The notes below the pieces were generated by a model that worked only from the letters and a program-made list of their open reading frames with translations, was not told the origin of the DNA and did no database searches. A stretch of DNA of 64,000 nt from Actinoplanes sp. TFC3 (GTDB taxonomy: Bacteria; Actinomycetota; Actinomycetes; Mycobacteriales; Micromonosporaceae): contig NZ_LOJP01000001.1 of NCBI RefSeq assembly GCF_001553785.1, forward strand, positions 2,957,794 to 3,021,793. Direction: 5' to 3'. Below, in pieces: positions 25,393 to 34,532 of this stretch. Every line of letters begins with the position of its first letter. Position 1 is the stretch's first letter. Position numbers and translations under genes: made by a program.

Positions 25393-26676
25393 TCAGGTCC
25401 GGCGATGCTGCCGTGACATCCACTGCCAGATGTGGGTGCCACGGTAGCTGGGGTCGTTGCGGGCCACGTAGATCCAGGACCAGTGGCCCGGGAACTGGTA
25501 GCCGTTCCAGATCACCTGGTCGTACAGGCTGAGAAGGGATCGTGGAATGAGGTCGTGGGCGTGTTCCGTGTTGGCCAGCGGGTCCACCGTGTCATCGTCG
25601 CGGGAGGCAACCAGCCAGGTCGGGGTGCTGATGCGGGTCAGCTCGGCGTCGGTGATCAGCGGCGGCGTGCCCTCGACGACCCCGCAGATGGGCACCGACG
25701 CGGCGAACAGGCGCGGGTACGTGACCGTCAGCTCCAGGCTCATGTAGCCACCGTTGCTGGCCCCGGCCACGTAGATCCGGTCGGTGTCGATGTGGTGCTT
25801 GCGAACCAGATCGCGCACGATCTCGCGGATCAGCGGGGCGAACCGGGGTCCGTCCTCGATCCAGAAGGAGGTGCTCTGCGGCGCCACCACGTATGCGCCT
25901 CCGAAGATGCGCTGAGCCTCGGCCGTGGCAAAGCCCAGCGCGCCCCGGTTGGCGCGCAACGTGGTCTCGTTGTCGTAGTAGTTGTCCGGCAGCGAGGCCC
26001 CCTCGCCCCCGCCGTGCAACCAGACGACAAGCGGACGTCCCCGGCGCGAGCGCTCGGGAGAGTACAGCCGATATTTCAGCCCCGAGCCCGATTCGTGGTA
26101 GCTGAACGCGTCCACCTCGGGGTTGCGCAGCCTCCCCTGCCGGAAATCGGTGATCGTCACCGGACGGCCGTTACGCAGCCGGATCGGCGTGTTCTGCGTA
26201 AGGGTGTAGACCAGATCGAGCCGGACGTTGCGGCCGCGGCCGGCGATGTAACCCAGGGTGGCCGCGCCGGCCTGGCCCTCGCCGTGCTGCAGGTCGACCA
26301 CGATGTCGCCGTGCCGGTCGAGCCGCACGCCGGTGACCACGCGGTCGAGGTCGTACTCGCTGAAGATCTGATCGCCGGGTGCCAGGGGTATCGGGCTGGT
26401 GGCCTTGGCGTGCACGCTGAACGTGCCCGGGGTCAGCCCGGCCGGGTCGAGGTGGCCGAGCCTGCTGGTGTCCAGGGTGAGCGAGACGACCTGCTCGCCG
26501 CCGTCGAGGGTGACGGCGTTGAGGACAAACCGCACGGTGGTGTCGTGCTGCCCGCCGCCGCTGCTCGCCCTTTCGCTCACGCCCTGATGCGCGCCGGCCA
26601 CACCGGGCACGGCCAAGCCGGCGGCGGCACCCGTACCGGCAACCAGAACGCTGCGACGACTGACCGGGACTGACAT
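25393..26676 (-). CDS. Tat-exported serine esterase (prolyl-oligopeptidase-like alpha/beta hydrolase)
   Basis: A 427-residue secreted hydrolase. The N-terminus has a Tat signal (SRRSVLVAG, then an Ala/Gly-rich core, cut after AGA). Residues about 45-195 form an immunoglobulin-like N-terminal domain, as found in bacterial esterases of this type. The catalytic domain has VVWLHGGGEGA (oxyanion hole), GASNGGYMSL with the nucleophile Ser near 305, an Asp in the SRDDDTVDP region and the His in FPGHWSW. It probably hydrolyses polyester, feruloyl or acetyl esters outside the cell; the substrate is not determined. It stands alone behind the sugar-kinase gene. Confidence 0.85.
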   Translation of the reverse strand: MSVPVSRRSVLVAGTGAAAGLAVPGVAGAHQGVSERASSGGGQHDTTVRFVLNAVTLDGGEQVVSLTLDTSRLGHLDPAGLTPGTFSVHAKATSPIPLAPGDQIFSEYDLDRVVTGVRLDRHGDIVVDLQHGEGQAGAATLGYIAGRGRNVRLDLVYTLTQNTPIRLRNGRPVTITDFRQGRLRNPEVDAFSYHESGSGLKYRLYSPERSRRGRPLVVWLHGGGEGASLPDNYYDNETTLRANRGALGFATAEAQRIFGGAYVVAPQSTSFWIEDGPRFAPLIREIVRDLVRKHHIDTDRIYVAGASNGGYMSLELTVTYPRLFAASVPICGVVEGTPPLITDAELTRISTPTWLVASRDDDTVDPLANTEHAHDLIPRSLLSLYDQVIWNGYQFPGHWSWIYVARNDPSYRGTHIWQWMSRQHRRT

Positions 26677-26850
26677 CAGGCCACCTCAAGAAGAGAAGGA
26701 TATCGATGCAGAGGTAACGTAACGTCGCGGCAACATAAGCGCAACGTCAAGAGGTGCGCCCAGAGCCCGGCGTTTCCCGGTAAAGTCGCGGCGCCGCCCC
26801 ACGGCGAGCGCCATCGTTGTCCAGACGGACACAGACGCGTCGCGGAACGA

Positions 26851-27627
<777 letters not shown>

Positions 27628-27632
27628 CCCGG

Positions 27633-28427
27633 TCACCTCTCCCTCGCCGCGCGGTGCTCCAGCCGGCGGACCACCTGCGACAGCGGCAGGGTGATCACCA
27701 GGTAGAGCAGCCCGGCCACGACCAGCGGCGTCGGGTTGACCCGCTGGTTGAGCGCATCGCCGGCGAACTTGGTCAGCTCGATGGTCGCCGGGGTCACGCC
27801 GAGCACGTACACCAGCGAGGTGTCCTTGGTCAGCAGGATGATCTCGTTGGTCAGCGGCGGGATCACGATCCGGAACGCCTGGGGCAGCACGATGGAGATC
27901 ATCGCCCGGAGGTGCGACATGCCCAGCGTGCGGGCCGCCTCGAGCTGGCCCTTGGGCACCGCCTGGATGCCGGCCCGGATGGTCTCCGCCATGTAGGCCG
28001 CCGCCGTCAGGCCGAGACCCACGGTGACCGAGCCGTACAGCCCGCCGGGGATCTCACGGGCCGGGAACGCCAGCGGCACGCCATAGCCGACCATGAACAG
28101 CACCAGCAGCGCGGGCAGACCGCGGAACAGCTCGATGTAGCCCGTGGCGAACCACCGGTACGGCAGGATCGACGACAGCCGCATCAGCGCCAGGATGAGC
28201 CCCAGCGTCAGCCCGAAGACGAACGCCAGCAGGGTGTACAGGATCGTGTTGCGCAGCGCGACGGTGATCGCCTCGGGGAACATGCTCCCGGCAACATCGG
28301 TGCGGAAGAACGCGTCGGAGAGCTGACCCCAGTCCGCGGCACCAGCCACGGCCAGGATCAGCAGGCCGAAGACGACGTAGCCGGCGACGCGCAGGATCCG
28401 CTGTCGCCGGCGGCGGCTCAGCTTCAT
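27633..28427 (-). CDS. Polar amino-acid ABC transporter permease
   Basis: A 264-residue membrane protein with a basic N-terminus (KLSRRRRQR), a first helix at about 12-28 and the HisMQ-type permease core ([60 protein letters not shown]). The last segment is the EAA loop that contacts the ATPase. It has only one permease gene in the operon, so it probably works as a homodimer. It begins one base after the stop of the binding-protein gene. Confidence 0.95.
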   Translation of the reverse strand: MKLSRRRRQRILRVAGYVVFGLLILAVAGAADWGQLSDAFFRTDVAGSMFPEAITVALRNTILYTLLAFVFGLTLGLILALMRLSSILPYRWFATGYIELFRGLPALLVLFMVGYGVPLAFPAREIPGGLYGSVTVGLGLTAAAYMAETIRAGIQAVPKGQLEAARTLGMSHLRAMISIVLPQAFRIVIPPLTNEIILLTKDTSLVYVLGVTPATIELTKFAGDALNQRVNPTPLVVAGLLYLVITLPLSQVVRRLEHRAARER

Positions 28428-28428
28428 C

Positions 28429-29256
28429 TCAGCTGGCCGGCTTCTCGCCGATCCAGGTCGAGTACAGCTTGTCGTAGGTGCCGTCGGTGCGCGCGGCGGC
28501 GATGGCCTCGTTGATGGCCTTCTGCAGCTCGGCGTTGCCCTTCTTGACCGCGAAGCCGTACTGCTCGCCGGTGTTGAAGCCGGCCGCGACGACGATCTTG
28601 CCGGGGTTGGCCTTCACGTACTCGTTCCAGACCGGCAGGTCACCCACGGCGGCGGCGATCTGGTTGGTCGACAGCGCCTGCTGCACCGCGGCCAGGTCCT
28701 TGTACGAGACCACCGTGATGCCGAGGTTCTTCTCCTTGACCTGCGCGTTGATGTACTCCTCGCCGGTCGTGCCGCCCTGCACGCCCAGGCGCTTACCCTT
28801 GAGCTCCTCGAGGGTCTTGACCTCGTGCCCGGTGACCACCGACAGCGCCTGGGTGGCGTCGAAGTACGGCTCGGAGAAGTCGAGCACCTTCTTGCGCTCG
28901 TCGGTGATGGTCATGCCGGCCGCGGCCACGTCGCACTTGCCGGAGTTGAGGTCGGAGCCGGACTTGATGCCCTCGAACGGGGTGTCGACGATAGCCTGGG
29001 TCACGCCCAGCTTGGTGGCGACCAGGTCGATCAGCGCGACGTCGAAGCCAACCACCTTGCCGGTCTGGTCCTTGGACTGGAACGGCGCGTAGGGCAGGTG
29101 CGTGCACGTGGTCAGCACCCCGGACTTCACCAGCGCCACGCCGCTCGCCGTGGTGCCACCGGTGTCCTTCTTGGCGCAGCCGGTCACGCCGCCGATCATC
29201 ATCACTGCGGCAGCCGCCAGCGCAGCCGCCTTCCGGGTACGTCGCCGCGCGACCAT
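28429..29256 (-). CDS. Polar amino-acid ABC transporter substrate-binding lipoprotein (family 3)
   Basis: A 275-residue lipoprotein. Residues 1-27 are the signal, ending in the GVTGC lipobox. The mature protein is a family 3 binding protein with PYAPFQSKDQTGKVVGFDVA, then AAAGMTITDERKKVLDFSEP and GTTGEEYINAQVKEKN. The conserved Arg of the amino-acid site is the R of TDERK. The length and motifs suit a polar amino acid such as glutamate, glutamine or cystine. ATG 29256 has GGGAGAGG before it. It is the first gene of the operon; a palindrome lies 60 bases upstream. Confidence 0.94.
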   Translation of the reverse strand: MVARRRTRKAAALAAAAVMMIGGVTGCAKKDTGGTTASGVALVKSGVLTTCTHLPYAPFQSKDQTGKVVGFDVALIDLVATKLGVTQAIVDTPFEGIKSGSDLNSGKCDVAAAGMTITDERKKVLDFSEPYFDATQALSVVTGHEVKTLEELKGKRLGVQGGTTGEEYINAQVKEKNLGITVVSYKDLAAVQQALSTNQIAAAVGDLPVWNEYVKANPGKIVVAAGFNTGEQYGFAVKKGNAELQKAINEAIAAARTDGTYDKLYSTWIGEKPAS

Positions 29257-29315
29257 GTGCCTCTCCCTGCCCTCTCGCCCGCACTCACCGCGGGCCAGAA
29301 CAGCGTACTTGCACG

Positions 29316-29331
29316 TCAACGACATCGTTGA
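29316..29331. promoter_or_regulatory. Inverted repeat upstream of the amino-acid ABC operon
   Basis: TCAACGACATCGTTGA is a perfect 7-2-7 palindrome 60 bases upstream of the binding-protein start, between it and the divergent secreted-protein gene at 29435. Its size suits a dimeric repressor site. The cognate regulator is not in the window. Confidence 0.4.
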
Positions 29332-29434
29332 AGCGCCATGCGATGCGGCAGCGGATCGTGACCTGACGCCGTGCGGGATTCCGGTAGGCATCGATGGTGT
29401 TTAATACGGTTCACGCCAAGAAACGGGGAGAATC

Positions 29435-29980
29435 ATGAGAGTTGCCATTGCCGTAGCCGCGCTGGCGTTGTCCGCGGGCGCAGTGCTGGTCGCCGATCAA
29501 GCCTCAGCCGCAGCGCCCTGCACCGGGCAACTGCACCCCAATCCCAGCTTCGAACGCGGCACCGCGGGCTGGACCGCCGGGCCCCGCATCGTCGTGCTCG
29601 GCGACCAGGCCCGGCCCGCGCACACCGGCCGCGCCTACGCCACGTTCGCCGGGCTGGACCTCGACCACACCGACCTGCTGCGCGCCAGCGTCACGGTGCC
29701 GGCCGGCTGCAAGCTCACTGTCAGCTTCTGGGCGCGCGCAACCAGCACCGCGACCGCCCGCGGCGACTACCTCAACGTCGGGTTGTACGTCGACGGCACT
29801 CCCCCGAAGACCGTGTTCTCCTTCGCGTTCGATCACCCGCAGCAGTGGACCGAGCACAGCAACTCGGCCGCCGCGGCCGGCACGTCCCGCACCGCCACCG
29901 TCAGCTTCGCCGCCAGTGAAACGGCCGGCGGCGGCGTCACCGCGTTCGATGTGGACGATGTGCGGATGCAGCTGAGCTAA
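29435..29980 (+). CDS. Secreted protein with carbohydrate-binding-module-like fold
   Basis: A 181-residue exported protein. Residues 1-26 are a signal peptide ending ASA. The mature part begins with a Cys and shows PNPSFERGTAGWTAG, TVPAGCKLTVSFWARATST and a C-terminal TAFDVDDVRMQLS, the pattern of CBM- or discoidin-like jelly rolls appended to many actinobacterial hydrolases, here without a catalytic domain. Two Cys may form a disulfide. GGGGAGA stands before the ATG. It could bind a polysaccharide or wall surface; that is inference. It converges on the broken maltokinase-cap-like gene with a 4-base overlap. Confidence 0.72.
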   Translation: MRVAIAVAALALSAGAVLVADQASAAAPCTGQLHPNPSFERGTAGWTAGPRIVVLGDQARPAHTGRAYATFAGLDLDHTDLLRASVTVPAGCKLTVSFWARATSTATARGDYLNVGLYVDGTPPKTVFSFAFDHPQQWTEHSNSAAAAGTSRTATVSFAASETAGGGVTAFDVDDVRMQLS

Positions 29981-30597
29981 CGCAGGCGCGCGGCGACGAC
30001 CGGGGTCTCCTGGCCGGACCAGCAGGCGGTCAGCACCCCGGCGTCGGCCGGGTCGACGGCCACCGTGGGCACCCGGTTGACGGTGATGGTCACGGTGTCG
30101 GTGCCGATGACCGCCGGGTCGCCGTCGCGCACCTCGGTGATCGTGGCGAAGGCGGGCACTTCGGCGCCGCTGCCGGACAGCTTGAGGTCGCTCTCCCGGG
30201 GAACCCGCTGCCCGTCGATCTCGAATTCCTCGTCGGCCTCGTGACCGGCCTCGCGAATCACCGCGGTCACCTGGGCGGCGTACACCGGGTCGCCGATGGC
30301 GTCGTACACCCAGCGCCGGCCGAGCACCGAGTGCTCGGTGGTGCCGATGAGCCACTCCTGCGCACCGTCAAGTGGGGCGTCACGGTAGGTGAGCGGTACG
30401 TGCCACACCGGCCCGTCGCCCACGCTCACCAGCATGGTTTCGATGCCGACAGCCCCGGCCGGGTCGTCGAACCGGCCCGCCGCGACGCGCACCGGGGCCA
30501 CGTCGTCCGGTCCGTCGTACCAGCTACGGGTGGGCAACTAGGCGGCGAGCAGTTCGAGCTTGGTCGGGGTGATGTGTGCCTTGTGAAGAAGCGCCAT
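29977..30597 (-). pseudogene. Maltokinase N-terminal cap-like (CG0192-type) gene interrupted by an in-frame amber codon
   Basis: The reading frame from ATG 30597 begins MALLHKAHITPTKLELLAA, then TAG at 30540-30538, then LPTRSWYDGPDDVAPVRVA and so on for 185 more residues to 29977. The family normally reads KLELLAAWLP at this point, so the amber codon sits where a TGG (Trp) codon is expected: a single G-to-A change. The rest of the frame is intact and highly coding. Homologues are small proteins similar to the N-terminal cap of maltokinases, of uncertain role. Translation could restart at the TTG just after the stop (30537), giving a 186-residue protein. A sequencing error or a true nonsense mutation are both possible. 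Confidence 0.75.
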
Positions 30598-30700
30598 GCA
30601 TAGAGACTAGTGAGCCGAGAAAGCCTGGTATCGCGTGCAACCGCTCGGCCCCCGCAAGCGTCTTGGTAGCGGATCCCATCCCCCAGCCGGAGAGCGAGTC

Positions 30701-31948
30701 ATGGTTCAGCGACGTAGCGTCATTCTCGGCGCGTTCGGTGCAGCGGCCGGCCTGGCGAGCGCGGCTTGCTCCTCACCCAGCAGCCCCGGTAACAGCCCCC
30801 AGCCGGTCAGCGACGACGCCGCACTTGGCACGTGGAGTTCGCCCTCGGCCGCCCCCGAGCCGATCAGCCTGACCGTGAGCCCCAAGGCGGGCACCACGAA
30901 GGTGTCGCCGACGGAGCCGGTCACGGTGGCCGTCGGCGGCGGCAAGCTCACGTCGGTTGCCGTGACCACCGGCGGCAAGAAGGTCATCGGCGAGGTGCAG
31001 GCCGACGGGACCTCGTGGCGCTCGACCGGGCAGCTCGCCTACAGCAAGAAGTACACGGTGACCGCGACGGTCGTGGACAGCCTGGGTGCGGAGGTCAAGA
31101 AGACCTCCACGTTCAGCACCCTCAAGCCGGAGCGGGTCGCGGGGACCACGTTCCAGGCCAACGGGATGGTGGCGCTGCGCACCGGCGGCACGTACGGCAT
31201 GGGCCAGCCGGTCATCGTGGCCTTCGGCCGCTCGATCAGCAAGAAGGCCGCGGCGGAGAAGGCGATCACCATCGAGACGACCCCCGCGGTGGAGGGCAAG
31301 TTCCACTGGGTGAGCGACTCGATCGTGCACTGGCGCCCGGCCAGGTACTGGAAGAAGGGCACCAAGATCTCGGTGAGCGTCGATGCCTTTGGGGTGCACC
31401 TCGGCAACGGCGTCTACGGTGCGGTGGCCGAGAAGACCCACTTCACCATCGGTCGTCAGCTGCTCGCGGTCTCCGACAACGCCGCCCACCGCACCAGGGT
31501 GTACATCGACGGCAAGCTGGTGCGTGACATGGCGTGCAGCAACGGCCGCGGCGGCTACAGCCGGGACAAGGACGGCCGGCAGCTGCACTTCTGGACCAAC
31601 GAGGGCCCGCACGTGGTGCTGAGCAAGGAAGCCACGCACACCATGAGCTCGGCCAGCTACGGCCTGACCGACAAGAACGACCCCAACTACTACGACCCCG
31701 AGGAAGTCAAGCTGTGCACCCGGATCAGCTACTCCGGGGAATTCCTGCACGCGGCGCCCTGGAACAACTCGCTCGGCCGGGCCAACCTGTCGCACGGCTG
31801 CATCAACCTGAGCAACGCCGACGCGCAGTGGGTCTACGACAACGTCATTCTCGGCGACGTCGTCGACGTGCGCAACACCCCCAAATCGCTGTCCATCGAC
31901 AACGGCCTGGGCGACTGGACCGTCTCCTACGACAAATACGGAAGCTGA
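30701..31948 (+). CDS. L,D-transpeptidase (YkuD) with Ig-like domains, membrane-anchored
   Basis: A 415-residue cell-wall cross-linking enzyme. The N-terminus combines an Arg pair (VQRRSVILG) with a lipobox-like SAAC at about residue 25, so it is probably a Tat- or Sec-exported lipoprotein. Residues about 60-265 form two immunoglobulin-like domains, as in mycobacterial LdtMt2. The YkuD catalytic domain follows with SHGCINLSNADAQWVYDN (Cys near 367 as nucleophile, His two positions before). It makes 3-3 meso-DAP cross-links in peptidoglycan. The ATG at 30701 follows GGAGAG. It converges with the oxidoreductase gene, overlapping it by 22 bases. Confidence 0.94.
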   Translation: MVQRRSVILGAFGAAAGLASAACSSPSSPGNSPQPVSDDAALGTWSSPSAAPEPISLTVSPKAGTTKVSPTEPVTVAVGGGKLTSVAVTTGGKKVIGEVQADGTSWRSTGQLAYSKKYTVTATVVDSLGAEVKKTSTFSTLKPERVAGTTFQANGMVALRTGGTYGMGQPVIVAFGRSISKKAAAEKAITIETTPAVEGKFHWVSDSIVHWRPARYWKKGTKISVSVDAFGVHLGNGVYGAVAEKTHFTIGRQLLAVSDNAAHRTRVYIDGKLVRDMACSNGRGGYSRDKDGRQLHFWTNEGPHVVLSKEATHTMSSASYGLTDKNDPNYYDPEEVKLCTRISYSGEFLHAAPWNNSLGRANLSHGCINLSNADAQWVYDNVILGDVVDVRNTPKSLSIDNGLGDWTVSYDKYGS

Positions 31949-32559
31949 TTCACCGGTACGGCCACAGCACCCGCAAACGCCGGTTCCTCGGCTTCGGTAA
32001 GCATCGCCGCCGCCACGCTGGCCCGGCTGATCCGCGCCGGGATCAGCCGCTTGGGGGCGGCGGCCAACCCGACCGTGTGCACGGTGGAACTGAGCGGCCC
32101 GTTGAACAGCGGCCCGGCGTGGAACACCGTGCCCCCGGCGTCCAGCACCGCCCGATCCGCGGCGACCTTGTCCGCCACCTCGTCGCCCAGCATCTTCAGC
32201 AGCAGCCGGGTGACGGCTCCGGCGGCTGCCGCCGACGGTCCGGTCCCGAACGCGCCGAGCCAGATGATGCGCTGCGGCTTGGCCGCGATCACCGCCCGCG
32301 CGCCGGCCGTCAGCACGCCGGGCGCGGCTCCCCGCACGTTGCCCAGCCCGGACAGCACCACCTCCTGAGCGTCCAGCGCCTCGGCGATGGCACCGCGATC
32401 GCGCACGTCGGCGGCCACCCGGATCAGCCGCGGCGAGTCGGGAACGGTGATGCGCTCGGGCGTGCGGGCGACTGCGGCGACGGTGTGCCCGCGCCGCAGC
32501 GCCTCACGGGTCAGTTCCAGCCCGGTCGCCCCCGAGGCGGCCAGCACAGTGATTTGCAT
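31927..32559 (-). CDS. NAD(P)-binding oxidoreductase (atypical SDR)
   Basis: A 210-residue Rossmann-fold protein. The N-terminal dinucleotide motif is LAASGATGLEL, followed by a basic ARTPERI loop suited to NADPH and VRDRGAIAEALDAQEVVLSG. It belongs to the NmrA/HSCARG-like atypical short-chain dehydrogenases, which may reduce small molecules such as flavin or quinone, or act as redox sensors. It begins one base after the stop of the IMPase-like gene and so shares its operon. The role cannot be narrowed. Confidence 0.85.
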   Translation of the reverse strand: MQITVLAASGATGLELTREALRRGHTVAAVARTPERITVPDSPRLIRVAADVRDRGAIAEALDAQEVVLSGLGNVRGAAPGVLTAGARAVIAAKPQRIIWLGAFGTGPSAAAAGAVTRLLLKMLGDEVADKVAADRAVLDAGGTVFHAGPLFNGPLSSTVHTVGLAAAPKRLIPARISRASVAAAMLTEAEEPAFAGAVAVPVNQLPYLS

Positions 32560-32560
32560 G

Positions 32561-33343
32561 TCAGCGCTCCCCAGCGGCGCAGGAGAGCACGGCCAGCGCG
32601 GCGGCGTGCAGGCCCGGGGCAGCGGCCAGGTACCCGTCGCTGGCGACCTGCCACGGCTTGCCGTCGAGGTCGGTGACCGTGGCGCCCGCCTCTTGGGCGA
32701 TGAGGATGGGGGCGATGTGCGAGCGCAGGTTTTCGAACTGCCAGTGCAGGTCCATGCGCCCGGCGGCGACCTGGGTCAGCTGGTGGCTGACCGGCACGGA
32801 CTGGCGTACGTAGAGGGCGTTCTCCATCATCGCCGCGATGGCCGCGCCGACGTGGTGGGCGTGCGTGGCGTCGCGGTTGGGCTTGGCCTGGCCGGTGCCG
32901 GTCAGCGCGACGGTCAGGTCGGTCTTGCCCGACACGTGCACGGGTACGCCGTTGAGGAACGCGCCACCGCCGGCAACCGCCGTGAACACTTCGCCCGCGG
33001 CCGGGGCATGCACCACGGCGAGCGTGGGACGGCCGTCGCGGACCAGGCTGACCCCGATGTTCCAGTCGGGCATCCCGTGCACCGCGTTGAGGTTGCCGCC
33101 GACCGGGTCGATGACCCACCAGTCGCCGGCGGGCATCGGGCCGCTCGCGTGCTCGTCGGTGGTCCAGCCGGCGCCGGGCAGCGCGGCGCTCAGCGCGGAC
33201 CGCAGCACATCGGCAACGGCCCGGTCGTTGGCCTGCAGCGCGGACATCAGAGCGGCCGCGGTGGTTGGCCGGGTGTTCTGCACGACGCGCAGCGCCGCCT
33301 GGCGTACTGCTTCGGTCACGGTGTCGAGGATTTTGTTGCTCAT
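32561..33343 (-). CDS. Inositol monophosphatase-fold protein with altered metal site
   Basis: A 260-residue IMPase-superfamily protein. The fold is clear from GDWWVIDPVGGNLNAVHG, then PDWNIGVSLVRDGRPTLAVV and the C-terminal AQEAGATVTDLDGKPW. The metal-binding motif DPIDGT is replaced by DPVGGN (Asp79 kept, the second Asp is Gly82, Thr is Asn84). The second site, normally WDxAA, reads RSHIA. Related actinobacterial proteins have DAVEGN, so this may be a further step from a divergent subfamily. Classical magnesium-dependent phosphatase activity is doubtful. It is co-operonic with the NAD(P)-binding protein and diverges from a LysR gene. Confidence 0.82.
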   Translation of the reverse strand: MSNKILDTVTEAVRQAALRVVQNTRPTTAAALMSALQANDRAVADVLRSALSAALPGAGWTTDEHASGPMPAGDWWVIDPVGGNLNAVHGMPDWNIGVSLVRDGRPTLAVVHAPAAGEVFTAVAGGGAFLNGVPVHVSGKTDLTVALTGTGQAKPNRDATHAHHVGAAIAAMMENALYVRQSVPVSHQLTQVAAGRMDLHWQFENLRSHIAPILIAQEAGATVTDLDGKPWQVASDGYLAAAPGLHAAALAVLSCAAGER

Positions 33344-33395
33344 GAACCAAGCTTCGAGCCGCCCGGCGACTAAGTCCAGTGCATCCTTGTCAGGC

Positions 33396-33401
33396 TACAA
33401 T
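33396..33401 (+). promoter_or_regulatory. -10 element of the LysR gene (leaderless transcript)
   Basis: TACAAT lies 8 bases before the ATG at 33410, with no Shine-Dalgarno in between, so the transcript should start at or just before the initiation codon. The 66-base divergent gap probably also holds the LysR binding site; TCAGGCTACAATTTACTGA contains short TCAG/CTGA arms. Confidence 0.45.
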
Positions 33402-33409
33402 TTACTGAC

Positions 33410-34306
33410 ATGCAACTGGACTTGAACCTGCTGACCGTACTCGACGCGCTGCTGGAAGAGGGCAGCGTGCAGGGTGCTGCGGACCGGTTGCGGCTGTCCT
33501 CGCCCGCGGTGAGCCGCTCGCTCGGGCGCATCAGGCGGCTCACCGGCGACGACATCCTGGTGCGCACCGGGCGGACGATGACCCCCACGCCGTACGCGCT
33601 GGCCGTCCGGGAGCAGGTGGGTGATCTCGTCCGGCAGGCCGCCACGGTGCTCGCCCCCAGCCGGGAGCTGAACCTGGCCGATCTCGAACGCACCTTCACG
33701 CTGCAGTGCCACGACGCGCTCGCCACGTCGCTCGCCCCGCCGCTGCTGGCCACGATCATGCGGGTGGCGCCCGGGGTGCGGGTGCGGTTCCTGGCCGAGC
33801 CGGCGTTCGACACCGACGACCTGCGCCACGGCCGCACCGACCTGGAGATTGGCGCCTCGGGGCCCAGCCAGCCGGAGTTCCGGACCGAGACCGTGGGCCG
33901 CGATCGCGTCGTCGTGGTCCGGCGCGGCAATCATCCGTACGGCGGGAAGCTCGATCTCGCCGCCTACGCAGCGCATCCGCACGTCCTGGTCTCGCGTCGC
34001 GGCCGGCTGACCGACGCCGTCGATGACATCCTCGCCGCGCACGGCCTGCGCCGCCGGGTCCTCGCCGCCGTGGCCACCGCCGCCACCGCCATGCACCTGA
34101 TCAACCGCAGCGACAGCCTGCTGACCGTGCCGCAGGCCACCTGGCGACCGCTGATCGACGCGTTCGGCCTGGTCACCGAGCCGCTGCCGGTCGAGGTCCC
34201 GCAGCCGCCGATCGTGTGCAGCTGGCACCAGCGCTACGACACCGACACCGCCCACGCGTGGCTGCGCAGCCAGGTCGGGGCCGCCCTGCAAGCAACCCTG
34301 ACCTGA
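33410..34306 (+). CDS. LysR-family transcriptional regulator
   Basis: A 298-residue regulator. Residues 3-62 are the LysR winged helix (LDLNLLTVLDALLEEGSVQG, ADRLRLSSPAVSRSLGRI, DDILVRTGRTMTPT). Residues about 90-295 form the periplasmic-binding-protein-like effector domain. It is of the NodD/SyrM-like subgroup by its MQLDLNLLTVLDALL start. It diverges from the IMPase-like/oxidoreductase operon and by the usual LysR rule probably controls it. The effector is unknown. Confidence 0.93.
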   Translation: MQLDLNLLTVLDALLEEGSVQGAADRLRLSSPAVSRSLGRIRRLTGDDILVRTGRTMTPTPYALAVREQVGDLVRQAATVLAPSRELNLADLERTFTLQCHDALATSLAPPLLATIMRVAPGVRVRFLAEPAFDTDDLRHGRTDLEIGASGPSQPEFRTETVGRDRVVVVRRGNHPYGGKLDLAAYAAHPHVLVSRRGRLTDAVDDILAAHGLRRRVLAAVATAATAMHLINRSDSLLTVPQATWRPLIDAFGLVTEPLPVEVPQPPIVCSWHQRYDTDTAHAWLRSQVGAALQATLT

Positions 34307-34453
34307 GCGTGCGTTGTCCGGCGGGGCTCAGATCCTCTACCTGTACGAAGACGGGAAGCTGTTACACCCTTGCACGAACTTTTCTGCCGCACCTTGGCTT
34401 CACCCGGGCCTGTGGCCCCGCGGGGCCAGCCCGGCGGCCGCGACGATCGGGGC

Positions 34454-34478
34454 GTTTACCGGCATAGGCACCGGGCAC
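34454..34478 (+). promoter_or_regulatory. SigB/SigF-type promoter upstream of the membrane protein-PRC operon
   Basis: GTTT (34454-34457), 15 bases, then GGGCAC (34473-34478). This is close to the stress-sigma pattern GTTT-N15-GGGTAT of actinobacteria. The same arrangement with the identical GGGCAC occurs before the second PRC-barrel gene. The rest of the 226-base gap after the LysR gene shows no gene. Confidence 0.5.
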
Positions 34479-34532
34479 CTTGTCAGCCACACGGCTCACG
34501 CGAGCCGGCGCTACGACCGGGTCGGAGTTGTC

